The notes beneath the pieces are model-generated. The model ran no database searches. It was not told the origin of the DNA and saw only the letters and a list, made by a program, of their open reading frames with translations. The position numbers were made by a program, and so were the translations under genes. From NCBI GenBank assembly GCA_903902515.1, contig CAIUVD010000097.1:1-39436 (forward strand): a DNA stretch of 39,436 nucleotides. Direction: 5' to 3'. Of the stretch, positions 15,886 through 23,474 are shown piece after piece (positions within the stretch are counted from its first letter, which is position 1; each line of letters opens with the position of its first letter). Origin of the DNA: an uncultured Planctomycetota bacterium. GTDB lineage: Bacteria; Planctomycetota; UBA11346.

Positions 15886-16404
15886 TCAAAAAACAACCGC
15901 CGCTGGCGGCGCCTTGGCTCCCAGATCTCGGAAGACCACTTCCTGGTTCGCACTGCCATCCGCGACGACCACGGGATACTCCTCGCCGCGCTCATTTACA
16001 CCCTTCCACGGATGACTGACGTAGGTTTGCTGACGGTGAACGCCCCCCGGCTTCAGTTCGATGTACTCCTGCAAGTCGCCCTCGTAATCGATCCAATATA
16101 TCACAATCCTTTCATTGGAGCGATTTGAAAACGTGATGAAGGTGCTGACATCGCCGGCAACACTCACCGGCGATGGCGGTCTCGCTACCGGAGGCTCCAA
16201 CAGCACGGACGGCGGTGGGGCAATCGTCGGCGCGGCCCTCACCTCTGGTGACGCGGGCAACGCGCGAGCCTCGACCAAGCGAGATTCCGCAGGAATCACT
16301 GCAGGATAGGCTCGTCCGACGGAGATCCCCAGCCAGAACACGCCACCCACACCCAGCAGCAGCACCATCCCAATAACGAGACGCTGGGGCAACGGCTTCT
16401 TCAT
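15886..16404 (-). CDS. Membrane-anchored protein with a von Hippel-Lindau (VHL) beta domain
   Basis: The 172-residue protein has an N-terminal membrane anchor (LVIGMVLLLGVGGVFWLGISVG), then a Pro/Ala-rich linker (about residues 33-82). A beta domain (about 86-150) aligns without gaps to human pVHL residues 76-117: FSNRS to FCNRS, YWIDYEGDLQEY to VWLNFDGEPQPY, and TYVSHPW to SYRGHLW. The residues that form the hydroxyproline pocket in human pVHL (W88, Y98, S111, H115, W117) correspond to W104, Y114, T127, H131 and W133. AGGAG lies 8 bases before the ATG. The alpha domain that binds elongin C is absent, so an E3-ligase role is excluded. Export and peptide or glycan binding are inferred. Confidence 0.8.
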   Translation of the reverse strand: MKKPLPQRLVIGMVLLLGVGGVFWLGISVGRAYPAVIPAESRLVEARALPASPEVRAAPTIAPPPSVLLEPPVARPPSPVSVAGDVSTFITFSNRSNERIVIYWIDYEGDLQEYIELKPGGVHRQQTYVSHPWKGVNERGEEYPVVVADGSANQEVVFRDLGAKAPPAAVVF

Positions 16405-16678
16405 GGGTTGATCTCCTCGGTTGGAACTTTACGAGCCCAAGGAGATCCTCAACGAAGCGCCCACGGCTTCAGTCCGCGTGGCCTAGCGCCACTTCACTCC
16501 CCCCGCACGATGAGGCCCGAACGGCGAAGCCACCTTCCCCCCGAGGCGACTAGGGCCGATACGACGAGGAGGCTTTGAACGAGGCGCGGCGTCTTTTATC
16601 AATCCATCCCCTTTGAGGCAGGCCGGGAGCTGCTGCGGTGTCGCAGAAATCCCACGAGGGGAGGGCGTGCGCGGCAAT

Positions 16679-17596
16679 TCACTGGTTGATTCGGGCCTGG
16701 CCGAAGGTCCGCAGGTGGACATTCCCATGGTCCGGGGCGTAGCCCTTCCAGGCATAGGGATCCGTGCCCGTGACCGGGATGACCCGGCGATGGTCGGCCC
16801 GGGCGATGGATTTCCCGGGGGCCTGGGCCACGTCCTCCAACTCCCAGGGCAGCAAAGACCACGCATTCATGTAATGGTTCACCAGGGCTCGGCGGTACAC
16901 GTTGGAGCGGTTGCGCAGGGAGCGGTGCAACAGGTAGCCATTGAAGAACACCCCGCCACCAGCAGGGATCTCCACCGGTATGGCACCGGCGTCCGTGAAT
17001 CCGTGGCACACGTCGCTGCCATCGAATTCCTCGAGGTCCGTGGGCTTGGCCGTGGGGAACAGGTAGCCCGGGCGATGGCTGCCGGGCAGCACCCACAGGC
17101 AGCCGTTCTGGACCGTGGCGTCGTCAATCGCGATCCACGCTCCGCAGAGGCTGCGATCCCGGGTGGGAATGTACATTTCGTCTTGGTGCCACGCCTGGCC
17201 GGGCTTCCCCGGTGGTTTCACGAACATCATTGACTGCATGCACTTTACCGCCCCGTCCCAATGGGGCAGGTGGGCCCCAACGATCCGCTCCAAAACGGCC
17301 GTGATGCGGGGATGGCGGACGAATCCGCGAATCACAGGGCTGATCGCGTGGGGTTGGTGGATGCACAGCAGCTCTTCCAGCACCTCCTGGTCGGTCAGGT
17401 GGGACGGCACGGGATCGAGGCTAGGGCAGGGATAGTGACCTCTCGCGAGAGCGATCAGATCGGCTTTCAGGGTCGCGATCTCGTCCGCGGCCACGAGGTT
17501 GGGCAGCACCAGGTAGCCGTCATCGACGAAGGAACGAACGTGCGCATCGCTGACGGCCGGAGTGGAGGCAGGGGCAGAAGCGAGGGAGGTGAGCAT
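16679..17596 (-). CDS. Phytanoyl-CoA dioxygenase (PhyH) family Fe(II)/2-oxoglutarate oxygenase
   Basis: The 305-residue cytosolic protein carries the facial triad H137-x-D139 (AWHQDEMY) and H224 (GYLLHRSLRNRS), with R235/R236 (NVYRRAL) as the 2-oxoglutarate anchor. The N-terminal FVDDGYLVLPNLVAADEI and the central GCLWVLPGSHRPG are PhyH hallmarks. Such enzymes hydroxylate small molecules using 2-oxoglutarate and oxygen, and PVC genomes hold many. An AraC regulator gene is divergent, 99 bases away, which suggests that it controls this gene. The VHL-like gene lies 274 bases downstream on the same strand; that spacer holds no recognised gene. The natural substrate is unknown. Confidence 0.9.
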   Translation of the reverse strand: MLTSLASAPASTPAVSDAHVRSFVDDGYLVLPNLVAADEIATLKADLIALARGHYPCPSLDPVPSHLTDQEVLEELLCIHQPHAISPVIRGFVRHPRITAVLERIVGAHLPHWDGAVKCMQSMMFVKPPGKPGQAWHQDEMYIPTRDRSLCGAWIAIDDATVQNGCLWVLPGSHRPGYLFPTAKPTDLEEFDGSDVCHGFTDAGAIPVEIPAGGGVFFNGYLLHRSLRNRSNVYRRALVNHYMNAWSLLPWELEDVAQAPGKSIARADHRRVIPVTGTDPYAWKGYAPDHGNVHLRTFGQARINQ

Positions 17597-17695
17597 GGGG
17601 ATGCCTTTCGATGATGCGGGCTCAGCCTACCAACCCGAGGTGAACAATGGGATGCCGCCGCTTGGCAGAAACCTGTCGGAAAATAACCTACCCCC

Positions 17696-18589
17696 GTGAG
17701 CTACGCCGACACCCACCTGCTCCGCTTGGAGTTCCACGACCACGGTCTGGCGACCTACCCAGCGGGCACCAGCTTCGGCCCCCGACACTTAGGCGATTAC
17801 GAATTCGTGTGGCTGATCGAAGGGACGGCGGAGTGGGAGGTGGACGGCACCGTGATCCCCGCCGTAGCGGGGACGATCCTGCTTGGCCGCCCGGGGATGA
17901 CGGATGAATTCCGCTGGGATCCCCGCCACCGGACACGCCACGGGTTCATCCATTTCGCCCTGCAACGGGGCAACGCGGTGCTGCCGCCGGTGGCCTCCTG
18001 GCCCCTGGCCCGCCACGACCGGGACGTTCCGGTGCTGCGCCCGTTGTTCCAGCACCTCGGAGCCCTGCTTACCCAGACGCCGCCTGGTTGGGCGGAATTA
18101 GCCCAGGGCGCTCTCCGTCAGGCCCTACTAGCGTTCCTGATGGGCAGCGGGTCTTCGGGTGATGGAGTGCCCGAGGAACATCCGCTGGTGGCTGCGGTCC
18201 AGGACTATGTCCGGACGCAATGGGCCGAGGACGATTGTCCGCCCATCACCCTTGGCGACCTGGCCCGGGCGGCCGGTGTCTCAAAGGTTCATCTGACGCG
18301 GGTCTTCCAGGCCGAACTGGGCATGGCCCCGGTGGAGACCCTCCGTCGACTGCGCTTCGATCGGGCCGCCGGGATGCTGGCGAGGACCAATCTGGCCGTG
18401 GCCCGGATCGCTCAACACTGCGGATTCGCCGACCCCTACCATTTCACCCGGGGATTTCGCGCCCTCTATGGCCTAAGCCCCCGGGATGTCCGGACCCGAG
18501 CCCGCCGGGGGCTAGCGCCACCCCACCTGGATCTGGCTCGGATCCGCCGCTTTGCCGTTGGCCTGGAAGGCCTTTCGACGCGGACATGA
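17696..18589 (+). CDS. AraC-family transcriptional regulator
   Basis: The 297-residue protein has an N-terminal cupin-like sensor domain (FVWLIEGTAEWEVDGTVIPAVAGTILLGRPGM) and a C-terminal pair of helix-turn-helix motifs. The first is ITLGDLARAAGVSKVHLTRVFQAELGMAPVETLRRLR and the second VARIAQHCGFADPYHFTRGFRALYGLSPRDVR. The start must be GTG 17696, because an in-frame TAA lies at 17684 and no ATG is available. There is no ribosome site just upstream, and a weak TTGGCA (17662) / TAACCT (17684) pair suggests a very short or absent leader. It is divergent from the PhyH gene and probably activates it in response to a sugar-like ligand, as usual for this family. Confidence 0.9.
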   Translation: MSYADTHLLRLEFHDHGLATYPAGTSFGPRHLGDYEFVWLIEGTAEWEVDGTVIPAVAGTILLGRPGMTDEFRWDPRHRTRHGFIHFALQRGNAVLPPVASWPLARHDRDVPVLRPLFQHLGALLTQTPPGWAELAQGALRQALLAFLMGSGSSGDGVPEEHPLVAAVQDYVRTQWAEDDCPPITLGDLARAAGVSKVHLTRVFQAELGMAPVETLRRLRFDRAAGMLARTNLAVARIAQHCGFADPYHFTRGFRALYGLSPRDVRTRARRGLAPPHLDLARIRRFAVGLEGLSTRT

Positions 18590-18597
18590 AGGGGGCC

Positions 18598-18622
18598 CCG
18601 CTCACCAACCCTCGGTGAGCGG
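18598..18622 (+). terminator. Hairpin after the AraC gene
   Basis: CCGCTCACC (18598-18606) pairs perfectly with GGTGAGCGG (18614-18622) around a 7-base loop, 8 bases after the AraC stop. It is GC-rich and lacks a U tract. Confidence 0.6.
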
Positions 18623-18896
18623 TGATGCACCTCAATGAATTCCACCGCAGATACTTGGCCAACGTCAGCAGCGGAAGGTCCGGATTCAGGATCATGTCCC
18701 AGGGTGACATCCACATCGCCCACTGACGATCCATGGGAGCTTGCCAAGCTCGACGTCTCATCGGGGTGGAACGCATGATGTGATACGAACCTCAAAATCC
18801 GAGATCAATGGCGTTAACAATTATCAATTAATGCCGTATATTTCCTGCATTTACGACACATGCAGGCCCATGTCCTTACGGCCACCCGAAGCGTTC
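18623..18896. other. Intergenic region with a small inverted repeat
   Basis: No gene is seen. The second half is AT-rich (TTAACAATTATCAATTAA near 18813-18830). It holds CCTGCAT (18844-18850) and ATGCAGG (18860-18866) around 9 bases, about 30 bases upstream of the -35 box of the next promoter, a position that fits an activator or repressor site. Confidence 0.4.
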
Positions 18897-18926
18897 TTGA
18901 CAGCCCCGTAGCATGCGAGGTATAAT
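18897..18926 (+). promoter_or_regulatory. Consensus sigma70 promoter of the second pseudopilin gene
   Basis: TTGACA (18897-18902) and TATAAT (18921-18926) both match the consensus fully, with an 18-base spacer. Transcription should begin near 18932-18934, which coincides with the only usable start codon of the pseudopilin (GTG 18932). Confidence 0.8.
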
Positions 18927-18931
18927 TGGGG

Positions 18932-19732
18932 GTGGTCACCAGACCCCACCGTTCCTTATCACATTTCCCCCGCCCGCGAGTAGGGGGGTTTACCTTGACG
19001 GAATTGCTCGTGGTCATTGGCCTTATCGCATTGCTGACGGGTATGCTGCTGCCGGCGGTCAAAATCGCGATGATGAGTGCCAAGACCTCCGATTGCGCCA
19101 ATCGCATGCGCCAACTGGGGGTCATCTTTTCCATCTATATTCAGAACAACGAGGGGACTTTCCTCGGGCCAGGGCCGGGACTTTCCTGGGCCGACTACCA
19201 CAAGAACCTCCTGGAAATTCCTACGACTTCCGGACTGGCTAGCTTTGACAGGGCCGACATCAGAGACGTGGCGAATGTCTTCATGTGCTCCGAGGACCAG
19301 TATAAGCCCTACAGCATGGTTGGAGCCACCCTCATCTGGGATGGCTACATCAGCCACGGTTACAATATCCAGATGCTGGGTGGTAGAATGTGCGGCCGCG
19401 GCCCCTTCCAGCTCAGGGATGTAGCTAAACCCAGCGAAACCGTTCTGGCTGCAGATTCACGCGACAACCTCAGCCCGGCCAGATGGGCTGCCTACTTGGG
19501 CACGCCCATGGCCTCCTCCAATGGAACCCCTACCGCCTACCCTAGACACCGTAATGACACCCAGTGTATGGTGCTCTGGGTTGACGGCCGTGCATCAACG
19601 GTGAAGGCAGCCGGCTCTGGGAACTATTCCAGCCTCTATTACGCCACCCGCTTGGGTATCAGTGCCAATTATAATCTGGCCACGAATACATTCAATAATC
19701 CAACCGTCACTTCGATGTGGGACACTAAGTGA
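18932..19732 (+). CDS. Type II secretion-like pseudopilin
   Basis: The 266-residue product starts with a positively charged leader (RPHRSLSHFPRPRVGG), then FTLTELLVVIGLIALLTGMLLPA, the prepilin peptidase site and membrane helix. CANRMRQLG follows, and near the C-terminus MVLWVDGRAS takes the place of the usual FADGHV. GTG 18932 is the only reasonable start, since TTG 18926 is part of the -10 box. This makes the mRNA leaderless or nearly so. The stop overlaps the GTG of a 21-codon ORF (GTGA), which in turn overlaps the GYF gene, so three frames are coupled. It belongs to the DUF1559-type pseudopilins in a broad sense; its role is not known. Confidence 0.88.
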   Translation: MVTRPHRSLSHFPRPRVGGFTLTELLVVIGLIALLTGMLLPAVKIAMMSAKTSDCANRMRQLGVIFSIYIQNNEGTFLGPGPGLSWADYHKNLLEIPTTSGLASFDRADIRDVANVFMCSEDQYKPYSMVGATLIWDGYISHGYNIQMLGGRMCGRGPFQLRDVAKPSETVLAADSRDNLSPARWAAYLGTPMASSNGTPTAYPRHRNDTQCMVLWVDGRASTVKAAGSGNYSSLYYATRLGISANYNLATNTFNNPTVTSMWDTK

Positions 19733-19794
19733 AAGTACGCGACCTGTTCATCGCATGCCTGTCCCTCGCCGCAGCAACCCGGTGGTTTCCATGA
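19729..19794 (+). CDS. 21-codon coupled mini-ORF with a signal-like core
   Basis: GTG at 19729 overlaps the pseudopilin stop (GTGA), and its TGA at 19792-19794 overlaps the ATG of the GYF gene (ATGA). The peptide begins MKVRDLFIACLSLAA, with a hydrophobic core and one Cys, like a short lipoprotein-type signal. It may simply carry ribosomes from one gene to the next. No family is recognised. Confidence 0.4.
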   Translation: MKVRDLFIACLSLAAATRWFP

Positions 19795-20801
19795 CCACAC
19801 CTCATGCTTATTTTCTGACCCTGGCCACGGGCAACGAAGGTCCGTTTACCCCGGACGAGTTGCGAGACTTGGTACGCCGGGGTCGGGCACGCGCCGGGGA
19901 CAGGCTCTATCATCCCGCCAACCACACCACCAGCGAAATCCGACAAGTCGTTCCTGAAGCGGACGCCCTGGAAAAGACCGCCACCCGGCCCAGCGATCGT
20001 ATCCTGCGAACCACCAGCGACCGCAAGCAAGCCGTGGTGCAGGCGCAAGCCGAGCGTCGACGCACCAGTGACCGCTTGCCAAGGGAAGATTCCACGGCAC
20101 TGGTGCCTACTCCGTCCAGCGATGGCCTACCCGCAGTCTCCCCCCCAGATCCTACCTGCACCGCAGAAAAGCAGCGAACCAGGGAGCATGCGGAGCCATT
20201 GTCCCTACCTGCGGTGGAACAGAGCTTAACGTTCCGCGCCACCGTCATCGGCGGTTTATTGCTAGCCGCGATGATGTGGGTCTATGCCGTGTGCTTCCAG
20301 GACGATCTCGATGGAGGGATCCTCAACCCGCCACCACACATTCCGGTGCTCTCGTCGGCAGAATTAGCGATGCTTCCCGATAAGCAACTCCTCGAACGCG
20401 TGGAATTGGAATGCCTGCGCCGTCTTTTCGCCGCCGACAAGTGGCCGCGGGCGGCAGCAACGGTCCTCAGCCCGCCCGCCAGCCACCTGTGGATCATCGG
20501 AAGTGGCGAAGCTCAGTTGCGCAGCATCGGTCTGCGCCACGCCCTCATGATTGAACGCGCTCCAGAACTCAGCCCTATCATGCCCTCTTTCAAGCAGATG
20601 GCGACAGCCTACAGGGCCTTAGATCTCCTAGGTCCGGCGCAGGCACTCGAAGAAGCCCTGCGAATTGACGATCCCGGCAACGATGACAATCCCTATCTGG
20701 CGGTGCAACAACACTACATGACCGAGATCGCCGCCCGCTCCGCCGCCACCCGCCTCGCCTACGCCCGCGCCCACCGCCATAAACTGTTTCCAACGCCTTA
20801 A
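19791..20801 (+). CDS. GYF-domain protein with one transmembrane helix
   Basis: The 336-residue protein starts with a GYF_2-type domain (AYFLTLATGNEGPFTPDELRDLVRRGRARAGDRLYHPA, residues 6-44). A long polar, charged linker (about 45-140) and a single membrane helix (TVIGGLLLAAMMWVYAVCF) follow. The C-terminal part is helical (LPDKQLLERVELECLRRLF ... AARSAATRLAYARAH) and probably extracytoplasmic. GYF_2 domains bind proline-rich peptides and here would lie in the cytoplasm. The ATG at 19791 is chosen because the GYF domain begins there; 19755 is possible. It is coupled to the pseudopilin unit, which suggests a shared role. A paralogue lies 380 bases downstream. Confidence 0.75.
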   Translation: MTTPHAYFLTLATGNEGPFTPDELRDLVRRGRARAGDRLYHPANHTTSEIRQVVPEADALEKTATRPSDRILRTTSDRKQAVVQAQAERRRTSDRLPREDSTALVPTPSSDGLPAVSPPDPTCTAEKQRTREHAEPLSLPAVEQSLTFRATVIGGLLLAAMMWVYAVCFQDDLDGGILNPPPHIPVLSSAELAMLPDKQLLERVELECLRRLFAADKWPRAAATVLSPPASHLWIIGSGEAQLRSIGLRHALMIERAPELSPIMPSFKQMATAYRALDLLGPAQALEEALRIDDPGNDDNPYLAVQQHYMTEIAARSAATRLAYARAHRHKLFPTP

Positions 20802-21137
20802 GAATCTAGATGGCTGACTTTTTCGCGCGGGAAAGGTGCCAAACCAAGGCGGAAACCACAGGGCCAGGCACCGGAGAGGCGAAGTACACGCCAGCCCCCT
20901 CCGTAATGATTGGGAGGAATGAAGTGGCTACTTCGCCTCGCCCCTTCGTACGTCTTAAACACTTTTCATGTGCCTTGAGTACAAAGAATAATCAAGGGAA
21001 CGTTGAATATGCAGGGAAAAATCTTCCCGTGTTGGCATGCACAGCATGATCATCTCGATTAACGATACCATTTCTTGTCGACTTCCGAAACCACACCGCA
21101 TTGAGACAGGCGTCTTGCCTTACTCCACCATGACAGA
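20802..21137. other. Intergenic region with a long stem-loop
   Basis: This is the gap between the two GYF genes. It contains the inverted repeat listed at 20876-20939 and a smaller GGTGCC / GGCACC pair just before it (about 20835-20872). The rest is AT-richer and shows no gene. Confidence 0.45.
20876..20939. repeat. 64-base inverted repeat with nested stem
   Basis: GAGGCGAAGTA (20876-20886) is perfectly complementary to TACTTCGCCTC (20929-20939). Inside, CCTCC (20898-20902) pairs with GGAGG (20913-20917). The long stem with a nested hairpin suggests a structured RNA, a terminator-like element or a small non-autonomous repeat. Confidence 0.55.
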
Positions 21138-21166
21138 CTGACGGGGAGAGGAACTTCGTGTATACT
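21138..21166 (+). promoter_or_regulatory. Promoter of the second GYF gene
   Basis: CTGACG (21138-21143), 17 bases, then TATACT (21161-21166): a good -10 and fair -35. Transcription would start about 10 bases before the ATG at 21183, giving a very short leader. Confidence 0.55.
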
Positions 21167-21182
21167 CCCCCCGGAAAGCGAC

Positions 21183-22167
21183 ATGCCTGACCATCGCCGG
21201 TTTAATGTGATCACCAGCCAGGGCGAGGCGGGTCCCTTTACCCTGGAAGATCTCCGCCCACCGCATCGATCGCAACGACCGTCTGCGCACCGCCATCGGA
21301 GCCAACCTGGGAACCGTGGGGGAATCCGTGGGTCCGGCCCCCCGCAACTCGTCAAAGTCCTCCAATCCGCGGATGTCAACGCCGGAGGGATCATCCACCC
21401 GACGTGGCGCGGGCACCCCACGAAGTCGAACGAGTGACCGCACGTTGCCGGCGAAGGCTCGCCCTGCGGCACCTCCCACCGTGTCCTGGCTACCCCTCGC
21501 CATCGTCGGCGGAGTGATGGCGGTTGGTCTGGTCGCCGCAGCCCTTTGGAAATCCGCCCCGCTACCCCGCCCAGAGGATCCAAGCCCGGCGCCAGCCCAG
21601 ACCAAGTTGGAGTCACCTGCTGCCAGCACTCCCTCCCCTGCGATCCCTGCCCCCACGCCCAGCGCTCCTCACCACGCCCATGACCACGAGCCCCAGGCCA
21701 TCCCCGGCACCCTCTTGGTGTGGCGCTTCGACCAGGAGGGTGGAGGCGGGGGCTATCATGATCAGGATCAGGAAAACCACGGGCGCTGCCAGATCAGACC
21801 CGGCACAGGGGTCGATCTGTCCCAATATGAGCCTCGCGGCGCTATCTGGGTGACCTACGTCGCCGACAACGAATGGCTGGCCTACACCTGCAACGTCGCC
21901 AGTGCTGGCCGCTACCGTTGGTCCTTCTCCGCGAGTCATAATGCGAAAATCATCCCCCTGCCCAGCGCGTTGGTGTGGACCCTGAACGGACGGCCCCTAG
22001 GCCCACCGGTGGTCATCACCGACACCGGCAGCTTCCGCCATTTCCGCACTTTTTCAGGTGAAGTGGATCTCCCCGCCGGCCTCCAGGTTCTGCGCCTCTA
22101 CGTTCAGCGAGGAGGCATCGATTATGGAGATATCACGTTTACCAACATTACCGCGGCCACCCCCTGA
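21183..22167 (+). pseudogene. GYF-TM-CBM6/35-like gene with a single-base frameshift
   Basis: The frame from ATG 21183 encodes FNVITSQGEAGPFTLEDL, the start of a GYF_2 domain, then degenerates and ends at 21437. Skipping one C near 21257-21259 gives EDLAHRIDRNDRLRTAIGANLGTVGES, a natural GYF continuation. The +1 frame then stays open to 22167. It encodes a polar linker, a membrane helix (WLPLAIVGGVMAVGLVAAALW), a Pro-rich spacer and a CBM6/35-like sandwich (TLLVWRFDQEGGGGGYHDQD ... AIWVTYVADNEWLAYTCNV ... VDLPAGLQVLRLYVQ). The rest of the protein looks intact. It is therefore a recent inactivation, a sequencing error or, less likely, a +1 frameshift site. It parallels the GYF-TM gene upstream. 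Confidence 0.75.
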
Positions 22168-22635
22168 CCTGGCCGCCGACGCCATTGATCAAGCCTGTTG
22201 GAAGCCAAGGCGGAGCGCACCTCTCCACCAAGGCCGGCGCTCACAAAGAGATGCGAGGAGGCCAGACCCAAAAAGGACACCTGGCCCGCGTACACCCGGT
22301 GACTTGGAATCGCGATGAGTGGCGAATTCCCGCACCGCATCCACCCTTCCAAGGCTTGGTTGATCGCCGTTATCTTCCCACCCCGTGATGTACCCGCCAG
22401 GAGCCCAAGTCCCAAGCCGAGGGGGATCGAGCCCAGGAAATCCCCTGGCAGATGAAGGGAAGGAGCTGCTGCGAGAAACGTAGATCCATGAAGAATCCCA
22501 AATATGGTAGGGAGGATGCCGGAGCTGACATGGCGCATGGATAGCGATCGACCCATAATGATGAATGCGGCTCCAGTATCCCCTGTGAATAACCGACCAT
22601 CGCCATGCTGCCCTCCTCCCCCCAGGTGAACTCTC
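22168..22635. other. Long intergenic region, no gene recognised
   Basis: Over 460 bases on the plus strand show no credible frame. A minus-strand frame (22122-22676) contains a hydrophobic stretch but has no family resemblance and overlaps both neighbours. GGTGA near 22626 serves as ribosome site of the next gene. Confidence 0.4.
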
Positions 22636-23277
22636 ATGTTCTCAAATTTTAACGGCCATCTTCTCCGCACGACCATGTGCGTGTTCCTGGAAGCTATGGG
22701 ACTGGCTGCAGCGGAATCAGCCGTCTCCCCTCGCGGGGGATCCCCAGTGGCTTACGAAATAGATCGGACCTCTTACAGAAATTTCGTCAGCAACTGGGAT
22801 GCGAAAGCCCATCCGGTGGTGATGGCCTACATCCAGTCTCCGAAACAGTATCGACTCGTATTCCACCCCGCACCCGTGATGTTTGAAAAATGTCTCTTCG
22901 AGCCGGATCCAACGCTGTACGAAACCAAGGCGATTGTTGTGGTGGCCCGTGTTTTCAAAGTAACTGGCGATGAGTTAGCCAACGACGACCCATTCGAAGT
23001 ACAATCCATTACTAAGAAGAACGGCGTTCTCATCGTGTCCTATACCATCCATGCCGGCTGGGTGATCAGTAACGGGGAAACGAACCGTCATCCATGCACG
23101 TCGGGCAATACCAGAATCTCTCTTGGGAAACGTTCAATCTCCTTGGTGGTACCCAGATCCGCCATCAGCAAAATTGTCCTCATTGAGAACGGTGTTGAGG
23201 TCGGCAACCTAAACACTGCTGCAGGCACGTGGATATCCCCAACATCCCCGTTTATTCTTGGCGGCGGACATCCATGA
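22636..23277 (+). CDS. Exported hypothetical protein
   Basis: The 213-residue protein has a probable signal peptide (LLRTTMCVFLEAMGLAAAESA) and a beta-rich body (YRLVFHPAPVMFEK, AIVVVARVFKVTGDEL, GVLIVSYTIHAGWVI, SISLVVPRSAISKIVLIENG). I do not recognise a family. AGGTGA lies about 6 bases before the ATG. Base composition is less GC-rich than that of the enzyme genes, as for the next gene on the minus strand, which hints at separate acquisition. The two genes converge with about 200 bases between their stops. Confidence 0.6.
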   Translation: MFSNFNGHLLRTTMCVFLEAMGLAAAESAVSPRGGSPVAYEIDRTSYRNFVSNWDAKAHPVVMAYIQSPKQYRLVFHPAPVMFEKCLFEPDPTLYETKAIVVVARVFKVTGDELANDDPFEVQSITKKNGVLIVSYTIHAGWVISNGETNRHPCTSGNTRISLGKRSISLVVPRSAISKIVLIENGVEVGNLNTAAGTWISPTSPFILGGGHP

Positions 23278-23474
23278 ATCACGACCCGGGTTGATCGGTA
23301 AAAATCCCCGATCTCCGCGTTCATCAGGGTACCAAAGCATGTCAGCCAGCGCACCTGGAATACCCCTTGGACACCACCCACCGAGGCCACATGCCCCTTG
23401 CCCCTCAACGTTAGTGCTCCCCCTCTTTGGCAGGTCGTCGGTGGCTCACCGAACCCCATCGGGCCTTCGCCACT

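Noticed and set aside
15886-16404. An E3-ligase-like role for the VHL-domain protein
   Set aside because: The alpha domain that contacts elongin C in animals is missing, and the protein is membrane anchored.
22122-22676. A minus-strand frame with a hydrophobic stretch in the 22168-22635 gap
   Set aside because: It overlaps the CBM-like coding end and the next gene, lacks a ribosome site and resembles no family.
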